Made by a program: the position numbers and the translations under genes. Shown piece by piece: positions 1 to 10,637 of a stretch of 64,000 nucleotides of DNA (its first letter is position 1; the number at the start of each line of letters is the position of its first letter). Source of the DNA: Diphasiastrum complanatum. Its lineage: Eukaryota; Streptophyta; Lycopodiopsida; Lycopodiales; Lycopodiaceae. The stretch lies in the NCBI GenBank assembly GCA_029204225.1, contig CM055105.1:13250721-13314720 (forward strand). Reading direction: 5' to 3'. The notes under the pieces were generated by a model, which did not search any database, was not told where the DNA came from, and saw only the letters and a program-made list of their open reading frames with translations.

Positions 1-449
1 GAGGGTGTATACATCAGAACGTAAGTGCTTTTGCTTGCAAGAACTCAATTTGGGAGAGGAATTCAAACTCGATGACAAACAAGCCATCTGTGGATCATAA
101 GTGGATCAAATCAAGTCTAATCTCCTCCAGCTAAGCCCTACGTGGACAGAGATCTCACACGTGTGAAATTAGCCCTCTTTGTTTGAGTGTTACTTCTCAA
201 GGAATGATCCAAATTTAATGTTCTATAGCTTGTTGGATAGGTATTGAAGAGTAGAATTTCTATGATTGAATCAAGATCCAAATTCAAGATAGATTGATTG
301 TTTCAATTGAAAGCTGGATCTCAAATTTTGTTGCTAGATTTCATAGGTTGGATCAACATTATAAGTGTTAGATCCTAGGTTGAGATAGCAAGCAACCTTT
401 TCAACTCCATCTTTGTCACTACTAGAATTCTTCATAGAGAATATGAAGA
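1..449. other. Unclassified sequence left of Copia A
   Basis: I see no open reading frame or recognisable domain here. It lies just outside the 3' LTR of Copia A. It carries one copy of a palindromic CACGTGTG/CACATGTG-type site (near 146-160) that recurs in the Copia leader and LTR sequences further right. It could be a divergent LTR start or the flank into which element A inserted, but the alignment with the other LTR is lost left of about 450. Confidence 0.4.
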
Positions 450-952
450 ATCATACAAGAAATATTATTGTGTTACAAGCAAAATCTGTCAACAAAACAT
501 AAGACTAAGCATCATAAATGCCTCAACTCGGCTAGAGAGAGAAAATAAAAAGTACAAAATTCGTGTAGAGAGAGAGGGCACAAAGAGCTTGTCTCCAAAT
601 TTGCATTACACACAAATTTCATCATTTTCTCAATGAGAGTACATCACATATATATGGATCCATGGACTCTCCTCCTACTTTGAGTTGAATTGGAGTTGTG
701 AATCCACCTCTCAAGCTATCTAGACTTATTCAGGCCCCCTCACTATGTCTAATTGTGCCACCTAGTCTTTTTCATGCATTAAATGTGGCATATAAAGTAC
801 AAATGGCAATTTCTATGGTAGCTCGAGTTTCTACTTCTACCTACCTTGAATATTTTATTCTAAGATGGGTCTTTACTAAGCCAAAAGAGCTTAATTTTTT
901 TTTTTAGGACCCCTACTCACAACATTAGATAGATTTTTCCAATATTTTGACA
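450..952 (-). repeat. 3' LTR of Copia A, truncated at its outer end
   Basis: This is a direct repeat of 5719-6227, including the stretch that starts at the shared AGAAATATTATTGTG. On the - strand it starts TGTCAAAATATT next to the polypurine tract. The outer approximately 110 bases found in the 5' LTR, with its TGCTGAATTC end, cannot be aligned here. Differences between the copies include a small indel near 890-905, where this copy has a long T run. Confidence 0.85.
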
Positions 953-968
953 CTCCTCCTAAAAATTT
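953..968 (-). promoter_or_regulatory. Polypurine tract of Copia A
   Basis: On the - strand the purine run AAATTTTTAGGAGGAG abuts the TG start of the 3' LTR, the position where plus-strand DNA synthesis is primed in LTR retroelements. Placement is by position and composition. Confidence 0.75.
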
Positions 969-970
969 AT

Positions 971-1621
971 CTAATGCGGATCAAGCATCGATCTTGAGAT
1001 AAGACCAAGATTGGACCTATGCTTTGAGAAGGCACTTTTGCAAAGTGGCTTTGTGAGAAGATCAGCAATACATGAAGATGTGTCGACGTGTTCCAAGTTG
1101 ATTTCACCTCCAATGAGCTTTTCCCTTACAAAATGATGTGCCACTTCTATATGCTTGCTTCTTGCATGAAAAATAGGATTGTTTGCAAGAGCTTGCATCG
1201 ATATGTTGTCACGTTTGATCAAGGGAAGATCATCCTCTTTGATGCACTTTAACTCCATGATTAACCTCTTGACCCAAAGCACTTCTTTAGTTGTTGTAGT
1301 GAGTGCTTTGTACTCGGCCTCACAAGAAGATAGAGATATGGTATCTTGCTTTTTTGAAAGCCAAGACACAAGATTGTCTCCAAGAAATATAGTATATGCA
1401 TTAATGGACTTTCGATCCATTTTATCACTTGCAAAATCAGAATCCGAATAGCCAACAATGGTTAGATCTTCATTTTTGTACAATAAACCATAATCTTGAG
1501 TAGAAGATACATATCTCAGAACTCTCTTGGCCATCTTCCAATGTTGGATCTTGGGATCTCGCATAAATTGACTCAATTTGTGCACACAATAGCTCAAATC
1601 GGGTCTGTGATAGTAAGCCAA
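971..1621 (-). pseudogene. Copia A RNase H domain, C-terminal pol
   Basis: The frame of 216 codons carries the Copia RNase H signature: the motif YSDSDFASD near residue 57, the WLSKKQDT...SSCEAEYKAL block near 88-107, and the end motif LLTKPL near 190. It degrades the RNA strand of the RNA-DNA hybrid during reverse transcription. Its ATG is internal to the ancestral polyprotein: the upstream reverse transcriptase frame (1594-2004) overlaps it by 28 bases in another frame, so a frameshift separates them. It ends just before the polypurine tract, as expected for the end of Copia pol. Confidence 0.85.
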
Positions 1622-2604
1622 ATTAAAGAGCCTATAAGTCTCCTATAAAGTGTGATGTCCTCGAAGGATCTTTCATCACCTTTAATAGGATCTTTTACAT
1701 GTTGCTCCATGAGAGTATCTATGCCTTTACAATTTTGCATATTGAATTTTCTCAACATAGAAAAGACATATCTAGATTGACAAATAAAAGCATACTCATC
1801 ATGAAAATCAATCTCAAGGCCTAAAATGTAATGGATCTCTCCTAGATCTTGCATTTTGAATTCTTTTCCTAATGCATCTTTGGTTTCTTGTACTAGCATC
1901 AAACAACTTCCACTAAGAATAATGTCATCTACATAGATTAGAAGAATGACAATATTACTACCATCGAACTTTAAGTACATAGAAGGATCATAGTCACTAA
2001 GCACAAATCCTTATGAAAGTAGAAAGTTGTTGAGTCTTGAATACCATGATCTAGGTGCTTGCTTCAAGCCATAAATACTTCTAAATAGCAAACACGCCTT
2101 AGATTTATCCTTGATAAATCCTTGAGGCTGTTCCATGTATATCTCCTCCTCAAGATAGCCATTCAAAAAAGCGTTGGAGACGTCAAGTTGAAACAGTTTT
2201 CACTTAAAAATAAGGCAACAGATATTATGATTCTTATTGTCACCATCTTTGCTATAGGAGCAAATGTTTCTTCATAGTCAAGGCCATATATTTGTGCAAA
2301 GCCTTTGGCACATAATCTTGTCTTGTACTTCTTGATGGAGCCATCATGATTGTTTGATCTTGAACACCCACTTGCATCCAATGATACGCATGTTAGGTGG
2401 TGGATCCACTAGCTCCCATGTGTGGTTGGTGATCAAGGCATCATATTCAATCTTCATGGCCTCATACCACTCCTTGGTATTGAGGGCTTCTTGGACATCT
2501 TTGGGCTCCTCATGAGAAACAAAATAAGCATAAGTGGAATCAAGATCCACTTGTTTTCCTTTGTCATCATAAGTGTGCCTCTTAGGCTCGGATCTCTCCC
2601 TCAT
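1594..2604 (-). pseudogene. Copia A reverse transcriptase, frameshifted
   Basis: Three overlapping frames make one Copia RT. 2344-2604 holds the entry motif HTWELVDPPPN and CKWVFKIK. 2163-2381 holds KTRLCAKGFAQIYGLDYEETFAP. After a gap with [11 protein letters not shown]-type and [11 protein letters not shown]-type text in a third frame, 1594-2004 holds the catalytic YVDDIILSGS and the downstream MQDLGEIHYILGLEI. The catalytic Asp pair is intact but at least three reading-frame breaks are present, so no full-length enzyme can be made from this copy. Confidence 0.88.
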
Positions 2605-2664
2605 GGATCTTCTAGGAGTGAAAATACGAGGACTTCCATCTTCAAATCTCTACTCCTCCATATG

Positions 2665-4334
2665 TTAATTGTACTCAATAACAAAAAGTGATATATTTTG
2701 AGGTTGCCTGATCTCGGCCCCTCCAAGATTGGACTTTTCTTCTTCATGAAAAACTACATCTCTACTATCAATTACTTTAGAAGTATAGAGCATGTAGATT
2801 CGATAGGCTTTCTTGTTGGATGAATATCCAACCATTTTTCCTTTGCTTGCACAAGGATCATCCTTCTTTCTCATTTCCAAAGGAATATGGACAAAGCATA
2901 TGCATCCAAATACTCTAAGGTGATCAACCTTAGGTTTCTTCAAATAAAGTGCTTCATATGGTGACTTTCCTCCAAGTGCTACATGAGGGAGTCGATTGCA
3001 AAGATAGTTTGAACAACTGACGGCCTCACCCCAAAAGTCTTTTGGCAAGGATGCCTCAATTCTAATGGTTTTGGCACATTTACACAGTATTCTATTCTTT
3101 CTTTCAGCCACCCCATTTTGAGATGGTGTATATGCACAAGAAAACTCCCTTTTAATGTCTTCAAGCTCACAATAATCATGAAATTTATTGGAAGTGTACT
3201 CACCACCTCCTTTGAAGCTAGAAGATATACCCAAGTAAATCTTGTGAAATCATCAATGAAAGTTACAAAGCAAGTAGCACCACCCTTGCTCTTTGAAGAT
3301 GAGAAGTGCACATCCGAGTGTATGAGCTCCAATGGATGTGTAGTCTTGATAGATGACTTTGAAAAAGGCTTCTTATGAGACTTAGATATGGCACAAGCAT
3401 CACATGGCTTGAAATTCTTGGAGATAAGATTAGGCAAGCCAATAGCTTTGGCTTTCTTGACCATGGACACCATAGAATTATAGTTAGGATGCTCCAACCT
3501 TCTATGCCATAGTTTCTCCAAAGACATATGAGAAGCAAAAGCACTATCACAAGAGTTAGCATACTCTTTCGGATCAAGCTTGTAGATTCCACCATATCTA
3601 GACCCAAATGCAAGGATCTCATCATGCTTCTTGATTGTACATGTATCAACATTGAAATTCACATCTAGTCCACTATCAAACAATTTCTCAACACTAATAA
3701 GATTTTTTGTTAACTTAGGAACAAAAAGTACTTTAGACAGAGAAATGACTTTTGACGAAGAAAGCTTTAAGGAAATGGTCCCTATGCCTTCAATAGCACA
3801 CTCATGATCATTTTTTGTGTAGATGGACTTATTGGCTCCTTCATAAGATGACATGGATGAAAAAGAATGCTTGGATCTACACATATGTGAGGAAGCTCCA
3901 CTGTCGATATACCACGAACCATCTTTCTTGAAAGGTGATGAAGAAAAACTCGAGACCGTAAGAGATCCCTCTCCATCACTTGCATGAGCATCTTCCTTCT
4001 CTTCATTAGAAATGTTGGCTTGCTTGAATTGACTCTTCTTCTTGAAGCAATTGGTGGCATAATGCCCCTTCTTGCCACAAAAGAAACACTTGATGTTTTT
4101 CTTCTTCTTCTTGGATGTGAAAGCTTGAGAGGACTCATCCTCTTCTCCTTTCTCCTTGGAAATAAGATTGTTCTTGCTTGAAGAGGATTGGTGTTGATTC
4201 TTACTTCTTGTCTTGTGCTTGTCTTTGGTAATTTGAGTTTTACCATCAATGTTGAGAGACAGTCTCTCCATTTTCAAGAGTTTATACTCTTGTCTTGATT
4301 CTTCAGAAATGAGCACACTTTGGAGTGCTTCCAA
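2665..4334 (-). pseudogene. Copia A zinc knuckle, protease and integrase
   Basis: The 451-codon frame (2979-4334) begins in the C-terminal gag. It carries a Lys-rich stretch and a CCHC zinc knuckle (CFFCGKKGHYATNC), then the aspartic protease motif DSGASSHM, the GAG-pre-integrase HRRLEHPNY region and the first integrase aspartates (HSDVHFS...FIDDFTRF). The overlapping frame 2665-3234 continues the integrase with [21 protein letters not shown] (catalytic Glu) and the Copia-specific DHLRVFGCICFVHIP. One frameshift lies near 3200. The order of domains confirms Ty1/Copia. Confidence 0.9.
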
Positions 4335-4364
4335 ACTTGGTAACTCCTCTTTAATGGCATAACT

Positions 4365-4928
4365 CTAAACAAGGTTGTCATATTCCTCCTTTAACCCATT
4401 AAGTATGACTTGAACAAGTTCATTTTGGTTGATGGAGTCTCCTATGCATGACAATTCTCTATAGAGGTCTTTAACTCTCATTACATAAGCTAAAACACAT
4501 TCATCACTTCTCTGTACACTTTGAAAATTTTGGTTTCTTAGTGTTAGAAGTCTAGATGTATTCTTTGCCTCATAGATGGATTTGAGAGCATCCCAAGCAT
4601 CTTTGGCATTAGTACAAGCACCAATTTCTCTTAAGATGTCATTTGAGACATTCATCTTAATATAATACAGAGCCATCCTAACTCTCTTTTCGTACTTTGG
4701 GATTTCTTGAGGAATTTGTGGTTCTTCTTCAATTCCAAGTACAATATCCATCACATCTTGTAGTATTAAGATATATTCCATTCTAACCTTCCAAATTGAG
4801 TAATTGGAGGTTGACAATCTTTCACTTGCTTCTAATAGAAAGACACTTATTGAAATCATAAAGAATGATGGAAATAAAAAAAGATGGATAAAAAAATTGC
4901 TTATCTTCTCACTATAGGAACCAATCAA
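4365..4928 (-). pseudogene. Copia A gag N-terminal part
   Basis: This frame of 187 codons contains a Copia gag (UBN2-type) core: NYSIWKVRMEYIL near residues 43-55, AKDAWDALKSIYE near 108-120, RLLTLRNQNFQSV, and VLAYVMRVKDLYREL. It forms the virus-like particle shell. The first about 30 residues (a hydrophobic run before the core) probably belong to the leader, so the displayed Met is unlikely to be the true start. It is separated from the zinc knuckle frame by a stop near 4365. Confidence 0.85.
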
Positions 4929-5600
4929 GGGTACAAAACCAAATCCTATGTAAGACTAAGCAAAAAACTGTGAGATAGATCTCACTAGCTTGACAATCTC
5001 TCTAAAACAAGATTTGAATCATCAAAAAAGATGAAGTATGGCAAAAGTTATGGTTCTCTGAATTTCACATGTGTGAAATACTCCAAAAATGTCAAATTGA
5101 CTCAAATACAATCTATTTGTATGAAACAATTTGCCTAGAACCTATAGATTTTGTCTAAATCACATAGAGATGAGATTGGTCAACTTTTGGATGATTTTTG
5201 TGATCATTTAGGCAATAAATGACATGCACACACGATTTGCCACAGGTCTAGGCACCCTACCTATGACTCTTCAAAAGCTTATAACTTTTGATTGGCTTAT
5301 CCAACTGTCATGATTCAAATTGCATCAGATTCTACACATTCTAGCTTTCTAGTGGGCTAATTTGCATGAAATTTGGATCTAAGGTGAGAGAGAACCACCA
5401 AACTGAAAATGGGCGGATTTCACACATGCCAGCACCTGAAATTCCGTACAGTACCTGATCTGGACCATTCAAAGTGGTTTGAAGCTCTAAATCACTAGAA
5501 AACTGCAAACTAGCTAGAAAATAGAATCTAGACAATTCCTAGCTTGAAATCTAATCAAATCTACAAACTTTTTATTAGATTTTCTTGTAAATCTTAGGTA
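4929..5600 (-). other. Copia A untranslated leader
   Basis: This is about 670 bases between the primer-binding site and gag without credible coding content. It contains palindromic CACATGTG sites (near 5066 and a degenerate one near 5400). The leader would carry packaging and dimerisation signals; none can be assigned from sequence alone. Confidence 0.6.
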
Positions 5601-5613
5601 GGCTCTGATACCA
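5601..5613 (-). promoter_or_regulatory. Primer-binding site, initiator tRNA-Met
   Basis: The - strand reads TGGTATCAGAGCC directly inside the 5' LTR. This is the classic plant Copia primer-binding site complementary to the 3' end of initiator tRNA-Met. It fixes the LTR boundary at 5614. Confidence 0.9.
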
Positions 5614-6227
5614 TGCTGAATTCACATGTGTGGGACGCCCTACACATGTACTTTTGATTTCCTAAGCCCAATAATACCATAAAGATCATACTAGCATTGG
5701 TTGACAATAGGAAAGTTGATCATAGAAGAAATATTATTGTGTTACAAGCAAGATCTGTCAACAAAACATAAGACTAAGCATCATAAATGTCTCAACTCGG
5801 CTAGAGAGAGAAAATAAAAAGTACAAAACTCGTGTAGAGAGAGATGGCACAAAGAGCTTGTCTCCAAATTTGCATTACACACAAATTTCATCATTTTCTC
5901 CATGAGAGTACATCACATATATATGGATCCATGGACTCTCCTCCTACTTTGAGTTGAATTGGAGTTGTGAATCCACCTCTCAAGCTATCTAGACTTATTC
6001 AAGCCACCTCACTATGTCTAATTGTGCCACTTAGTCTTTTCATGCATTAAATGTGGCATGTAAAGTACAAATGGCAATTCCTATGGTAGCTCGAGTTTCT
6101 ACTTCTACCTACCTTGAATATTTTATTCTAAGATGGGTCTTTACTAAGCCAAAAGAGCTTAATTCATCTTTGGCATTTTTAGGACCCCTACTCACAACAT
6201 TAAATAGATTTTTCCAATATTTTGACA
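5614..6227 (-). repeat. 5' LTR of Copia A, about 614 bp
   Basis: It is bounded by TG (5614 on + strand, TGCTGAATTC) and CA (ending GACA at 6227). It starts right beside the primer-binding site and repeats the 450-952 sequence. It should contain the element's promoter; a TATATATA-type run near 5918 is a candidate for the TATA region. Confidence 0.85.
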
Positions 6228-7167
6228 CTAAGGATCAACAGACTTTCATTGAAGAATGGTAGAGATGACAAAACACTTTTCACCAAGGACAAGTCAAGAG
6301 GCAAGGGCAAAGGTCAACAACACTTCAAGAAGGACAAAGCCAAGGAAGGTAGTGAGGATCAACCCTCACAAGTTGCAACATCCAGTGGCAAGAAGAAGCT
6401 GTCAAAGATCAAATGTTTCTTCTGTGGCAAGAAAGGCCACTATGCATCAAACTGTTTCAAGAAGAAGAACCAATCTAAGCAAGCTAACCTTACTAATGAG
6501 AAAGAGTGTGAGGGTGTTGAGAGTGAAAGAGAGGATTTTCTAATGATGTCTAAATTTTCATCTTTTCCTTTCAAGAATGAAGAAATCTGGTGGATAGATA
6601 GCGGGGCTAGTTCCCATATGTCTAGTTCTAAAAAATTCTTTCACAAGTCTCATGCCATATCTAGGTGCAAAAAGATCAATCTATACTGCTAATGATGTAG
6701 AGTGTATAATTGAAGGAATAGGTAGTATTCCACTGCATGCATCATCATCAAAATCTTTTTGTTTGCATGATGTACTTTATGTACCTAGACTAACCATGAA
6801 TCTCATTAGTGTAGGACATTTGTTTGATAGTGGATTGGATGTCAAGTTTCATGTTGACAAGTGTATTATCTCAAGAGAAAATAAAGTTATTGCTAGAGGA
6901 TCTAGAATCAAAAAGTTGTACAAATCTTGCAATAGAAGGAAGATTTCAGATATTGCTTATCAGACCAAGGTCCATCAGGAGGATATGTGGCATAAGAGAT
7001 TGGAGAGCTTCAACCTTGTGAAGTTTATTTTTTGGCAAAATCACACAGAAGGCCTTTTCCAAGATCAAGCATCAAAACACAGCATCCATTTGAACTCGTA
7101 CACTCTGATGTTCATTTCTCTTCAACCAAAAGCAAAGGAGGAGCAAATTGCTTTGTTTCTTTTGTAG
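6228..7167 (+). pseudogene. Copia B zinc knuckle and protease, broken
   Basis: The frame ending at 6692 holds a Lys/Gln-rich linker, the CCHC knuckle CFFCGKKGHYASNC and the protease motif WIDSGASSHMSSS. A frameshift near 6660 moves to the frame 6652-7167, with VECIIEGIGSIPL, VLYVPRLTMNLISVGHLFDSGL and the pre-integrase motif MWHKRLESFN. A 23-base stretch at 6921-6943 recurs exactly at 7494-7516 and appears to fill a break in the coding sequence. Confidence 0.8.
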
Positions 7168-8041
7168 ATGATTATACAAGATATTCTTGTGTCTATATGC
7201 TATTTTCTAAAGCCATGGTTTATGATGTTTTTCTTACTTTCAAAGCTTATGTAGAAAAGCAGTTTACTTTCAAGTTGAAAGCTTTGAGAAGTGATAGTGG
7301 AGGTGAATATACCTCCAATAAGTTTAAAGACTTTTGTGAGAAAGAGGGAATACAAAGAGAATTTTCTTGTTCTTATACTCCTCAGCAAAATGGAGTTGCT
7401 GAGAGAAAAAATAGAACTTTGTGTGAATGTGCAAAAGCCATTAGGCTAGAAGCATCTATGCCTAAAGAATTTTGGGAGAAGCAGTTGCATGTGCAAATCT
7501 TGCAATAGAAGGAAGAGCACCATTTGAGATGTTGTATAAGAAAAAGCCTAAGGTAGATCATCTTAGGATCTTTGGCTGTGTATGCTTTGTGCATGTACCT
7601 TTAGAGACTAGGAAGAAGGATGATCCTAGTGTTGTTAAAGGAATTTTTGTTGGATATGCATCATCTAAAAAAGCATATAAAGTATATCTTCCCTCTACTG
7701 ACAAGAATGTTGTAAGTAGAGATGTGATCTTTCATGTAAATCAGAAGTTTAACTTGGATGAAGCAAAGATCAAGGAGTGTCATGCAGGATCTACAATCAT
7801 CAATCTTGATGTTGTTCAAGAAGTGGTGAGGCCGAGGCTTGAGGAGGAGCAACTTCAAGCACCTACACCAAGAAGAACTACAAGAGAAAGATCTGAGCCA
7901 AGAAGGCTCACATATGATGAGGAAGGAAGGCAAGTGGAAGGTGAAACTTCCTATCATGCTTTCTTCATATCAGATGAAGAGCCTAAAGATGTCCAAGAAG
8001 CACTTCAATCCAAGAAGTGGGTTGAAGCAGTGACCCTATAA
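7032..8041 (+). pseudogene. Copia B integrase, broken
   Basis: Frame 7032-7508 contains FELVHSDVHFSSTKSKGG, FVDDYTRYS, LRSDSGGEYTSNKF and [13 protein letters not shown], so the integrase catalytic D, D and E are visible. Frame 7472-8041 follows with KKPKVDHLRIFGCVCFVHVP and a basic tail ending before the RT. The text between GEAVACAN and GRAPFEMLY is shorter than in element A, which has CNRLPHVALGG there, so a small internal deletion is present next to the 23-base repeat at 7494-7516. Confidence 0.8.
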
Positions 8042-8100
8042 TTTGAAGCCTTGATGTCAAACAACACATGGGAGCTTGTGGAGCCACCAAACAACTGTGG

Positions 8101-8552
8101 AAAAGGTACAAAAAGGACCAAAAGTGGATCCTAATCTGATCCTCAAGAGGGATTGGATGTTAGATTTACTTGATCTACCAATCTACATAAGATTAAGATC
8201 AATCTAGATCAATTCTAGACATAAAATCCAAACAAGAACAATCATTTATTGAAGGTAAATGTACTTGCTGGTTTCACATGTGTGAAACCCTATCAGGGTA
8301 CGAACTCCAACCTGAAAATCAAGTATACATTGATAGCTCCTCAAAACAATCAAAACAAATGTAGACAAATGGAGAGAATCACTCAAAATTGCTTCCAAAA
8401 CCAAGATTGGTGTCTCACAATGATTATGGCCAAATGTGGCTCTATATATACAACAAGTGGGAGCTCGTGGTACTGATCATCCCTCTGATCCCACATGTGT
8501 GAAGGTGCTTATGATGATTCATCATGCAAAACTGACACTTGGACAAATGACC
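8101..8552. other. Noncoding sequence between Copia fragments
   Basis: There is no credible ORF. It holds a CACATGTG-type palindrome near 8274-8286 (within TTTCACATGTGTGAAA), another near 8492-8503, and a TATATATACAA run near 8443. The composition is LTR-like, but no partner LTR is present in the window. Confidence 0.4.
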
Positions 8553-8954
8553 CTACTTGTGGTAATGAATACACTCAATCTTGGGATTGAGCCTGCATGT
8601 ATCCACTGTATGCTCGTCTCTTCTGCATCTCATGCAAGTCTTCTTGTCTACACCTTGTTGTTTCGACCTCCCTTTGCTCTTGCTAGTTCCCTCTACTTGC
8701 TGGTCACGATCTTGCCTCTGATTCGACTCCCTCTTAGGCTTAAATTGTTTCTTGGATTTTTCTTTGTTGTCATAGGGGGCCCGGTCAAAACCATCTTTGT
8801 GATCAAGATGTTCTCTAGCCTCGACTTCCTCTCGAATCTCGACAATTGCCTTTTCGAGGTTCATGATAGGATCTTTCGCGAGCAGGGTCCTCATTGTCTG
8901 GAATGAGCTGGGTAAGGCTCTCAACAGGTACGTTAGCTGCTTCTCAGCTGACAT
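8553..8954 (-). pseudogene. Copia gag fragment with zinc knuckle
   Basis: This 133-codon frame starts with a gag UBN2-like end (LTYLLRALPSSFQTMRTLL), continues with a charged Lys/Arg/Gln-rich linker, and ends in a degenerate knuckle CMRCRRDEHTVDTCR followed by CIHYHK. The His and Cys pattern is consistent with a retroelement nucleocapsid. It is truncated on both sides and is a different family from A and B. Confidence 0.7.
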
Positions 8955-9677
8955 AGCATTAAACGAGAATAGTTCGCGACAATCAATGTCCCTTGACTCG
9001 AAGCACGAACGATTCGCGAATTATTCGCGGATCGTAAACACACCTCCAGGACCGCAAACCGCAAAGGGACGCAAAACAAAAAACTACGAAACAAACGAAG
9101 AAGAATCTTTTGTAATTCTACGTTTAGCTATCCTATAAGACTCCACACAGTGGAGGTGTAATTTTTGGAATTTTAAAAGTTTTTTAAACTACAAATTTTA
9201 TATAAAAAAATATTTTTTTAATTATGATAAAATTTTAAATAGTAATTTTTAAAGTTTTGAAAATTTTAAAATCTTTACTTATATAATTTTCAAATGTCTA
9301 TGTAAGTTCATTGAATATTTAAACATTAAATAAACACAAATGAAATCACTTTACAATAATTGAGATTAAATTATTTGTAAAGATATTTAAATCACCTTGA
9401 AAAAAATCTTTTCATTTTTTTAAATCTCTAACAATATTTTTTTTACAAAAAATATCATAAAAACACATCCAAAATTAGAATATTATAAACTTGATAGTTC
9501 GTTACAATTTTAGTTTTGCTAATGATTATTAATGGTGAATTTTTAAAATATTTAAATTTTTTTATTTTAAATCCTTAAAAAACAAATTTAAAAATATTAA
9601 ATTAATCAAAAAGATTTCAAAACACAATACATCAAAAAATATAAATGCAATTATTTTTTGAAATAAAAGAGAATTTC
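8955..9677. other. AT-rich noncoding stretch
   Basis: After a short GC-richer patch with repeated TTCGCGAATTATTCGCG text near 9012-9028, the sequence from about 9150 to 9660 is extremely AT-rich with many A and T runs and no ORF. It is the 3' flank of the methyltransferase remnant and has a base composition unlike the retroelements on either side. Confidence 0.6.
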
Positions 9678-10226
9678 TTATTCCCAAAAATCATCAAGGT
9701 CATTTACATCTTTTTTCTTTTCTTGAGTAGCCACTGTAGTTTCAAGTGACACCTCTTCTACAGTTTTTTTGACTACTGTAACCACACTATAATCTTGAAC
9801 CAAGACATCAACAAATTCTCCTGTATTGTCTACTTTTCCGCTAGCAGGAGACTGAGGTTCCTTGGACAAGGGAATTACTGAGTTCTCGCTATCTAAAAAG
9901 AGTTCATCTGGCAAAACTAAAAGAGACTTTATTCTCATTTTTACAAAATCAACTAAATTAGAATCTAAACCTACTGCAACAATATGTCTGCCTTTCTGAA
10001 CAACACATGCGCTTGTGGTGCCGCTACCGCTAAATAAATCCAAAATCCAATCATCTAGGTGAGAAAAAATATTAATTAATTGTTGTGGCTTTTGGTATAG
10101 ACAAGCCACGGAATCCGTCATTGGATTCTTCAGTTTCTTGGTCATGGCTGGATACTGAAACAAGTTTTCATCTCTTGTTATTGAGTCTATAGGTGGCCTA
10201 TCACACTGATTTATATCTAAAATCAA
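9678..10226 (-). pseudogene. DNA amino-methyltransferase C-terminal half (N6/N4 type)
   Basis: The frame of 182 codons contains, in order, QKPQQLINIFSHLDDWILDL (near residues 45-64), the AdoMet-binding motif DLFSGSGTTSACV (63-75), and GRHIVAVGLDSN with a following helix ending VKMRIKSL. This is the QKP block, motif I (DxFxGxGT) and acidic-loop motif II of the N6-adenine/N4-cytosine DNA methylase family (PF01555-like), in which motif I lies C-terminal of the catalytic (D/S)PP(Y/W) motif. That catalytic motif is not seen; DRPPI near residue 9-13 is not a match. An acidic tail ends in DDLDDFWE. Such genes are bacterial, phage or giant-virus in type, and rare in plants. It is the last part of the remnant 9678-11206. 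Confidence 0.75.
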
Positions 10227-10637
10227 AGTTGTTTCTCTAATTTTTTTTGTTTTATGAATTTCTTCTCTTTAACAATTTCAAAACTATCTTGTAAGGGGTT
10301 GATGGAGGCACCAAGTAAAGACATCGATGGTTCAGTCATGGCTTTCTTGCTTTCAGCTGATGGAATGGACTTGTGACGATGTGTAGTCATGGTCTCTGGG
10401 CGAGACTTGGGTCTAGTGGGAGAGGACTCAGAAATATTATGTAATTTTTTTTTTTGGGATGAGGGGCAACTACAGTATCATCCTCAACGTTTTCGGAGGT
10501 TGGCTTTGTGACCTAAGTAGTGATAGAAGCAGGCTTGCGAGGTCCAATAGATATAGATTTTGAACTCCGTAATGTGCAGATCGGATCTTTCCCTCAACAA
10601 TAGTAGCTAGCACCATTTTTAAGCATTGTTTCATGCT
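10227..10637 (-). pseudogene. Ser/Lys-rich linker of the methyltransferase gene
   Basis: Read on the - strand, the sequence after the intron gives MKQCLKMVLATIVEGKIRS. Then, after a frame change, it gives a low-complexity basic stretch with SKSISIGPRKPASITT, a TAG, VTKPTSENVEDDTVVAPHP and, after another change, RPKSRPETMTTHRHKSIPS and NPLQDSFEIVKEKKFIKQ. It looks like a flexible, possibly DNA-binding linker between two domains. No domain family is recognised. Confidence 0.4.

Larger units (their letters stand above)
450..6227 (-). mobile_element. Copia LTR retrotransposon A, nearly complete, broken
   Basis: On the - strand the order is 5' LTR (5614-6227), tRNA-Met type primer-binding site, leader, gag, protease, integrase, reverse transcriptase, RNase H, polypurine tract and 3' LTR (450-952). 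The order protease-integrase-RT-RNaseH is diagnostic of Ty1/Copia. The polyprotein is split over several frames by frameshifts, so it is not autonomous as written. The two LTRs differ at roughly a dozen positions over about 500 aligned bases by eye. Related copies of the same family are B (6228-8100) and F (43590-47769). Confidence 0.9.
6228..8100 (+). mobile_element. Copia fragment B, same family as A
   Basis: This is a + strand fragment starting in mid-gag exactly where the LTR of A ends. It runs through the zinc knuckle, protease and integrase to the entry of RT (NNTWELVEPPNN), where it stops. It has no RT, RNase H or LTR of its own. Protein similarity to A is high (for example IKCFFCGKKGHYASNCFKKK). 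It is probably the target of the A insertion, or the two were joined by recombination. Confidence 0.8.
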
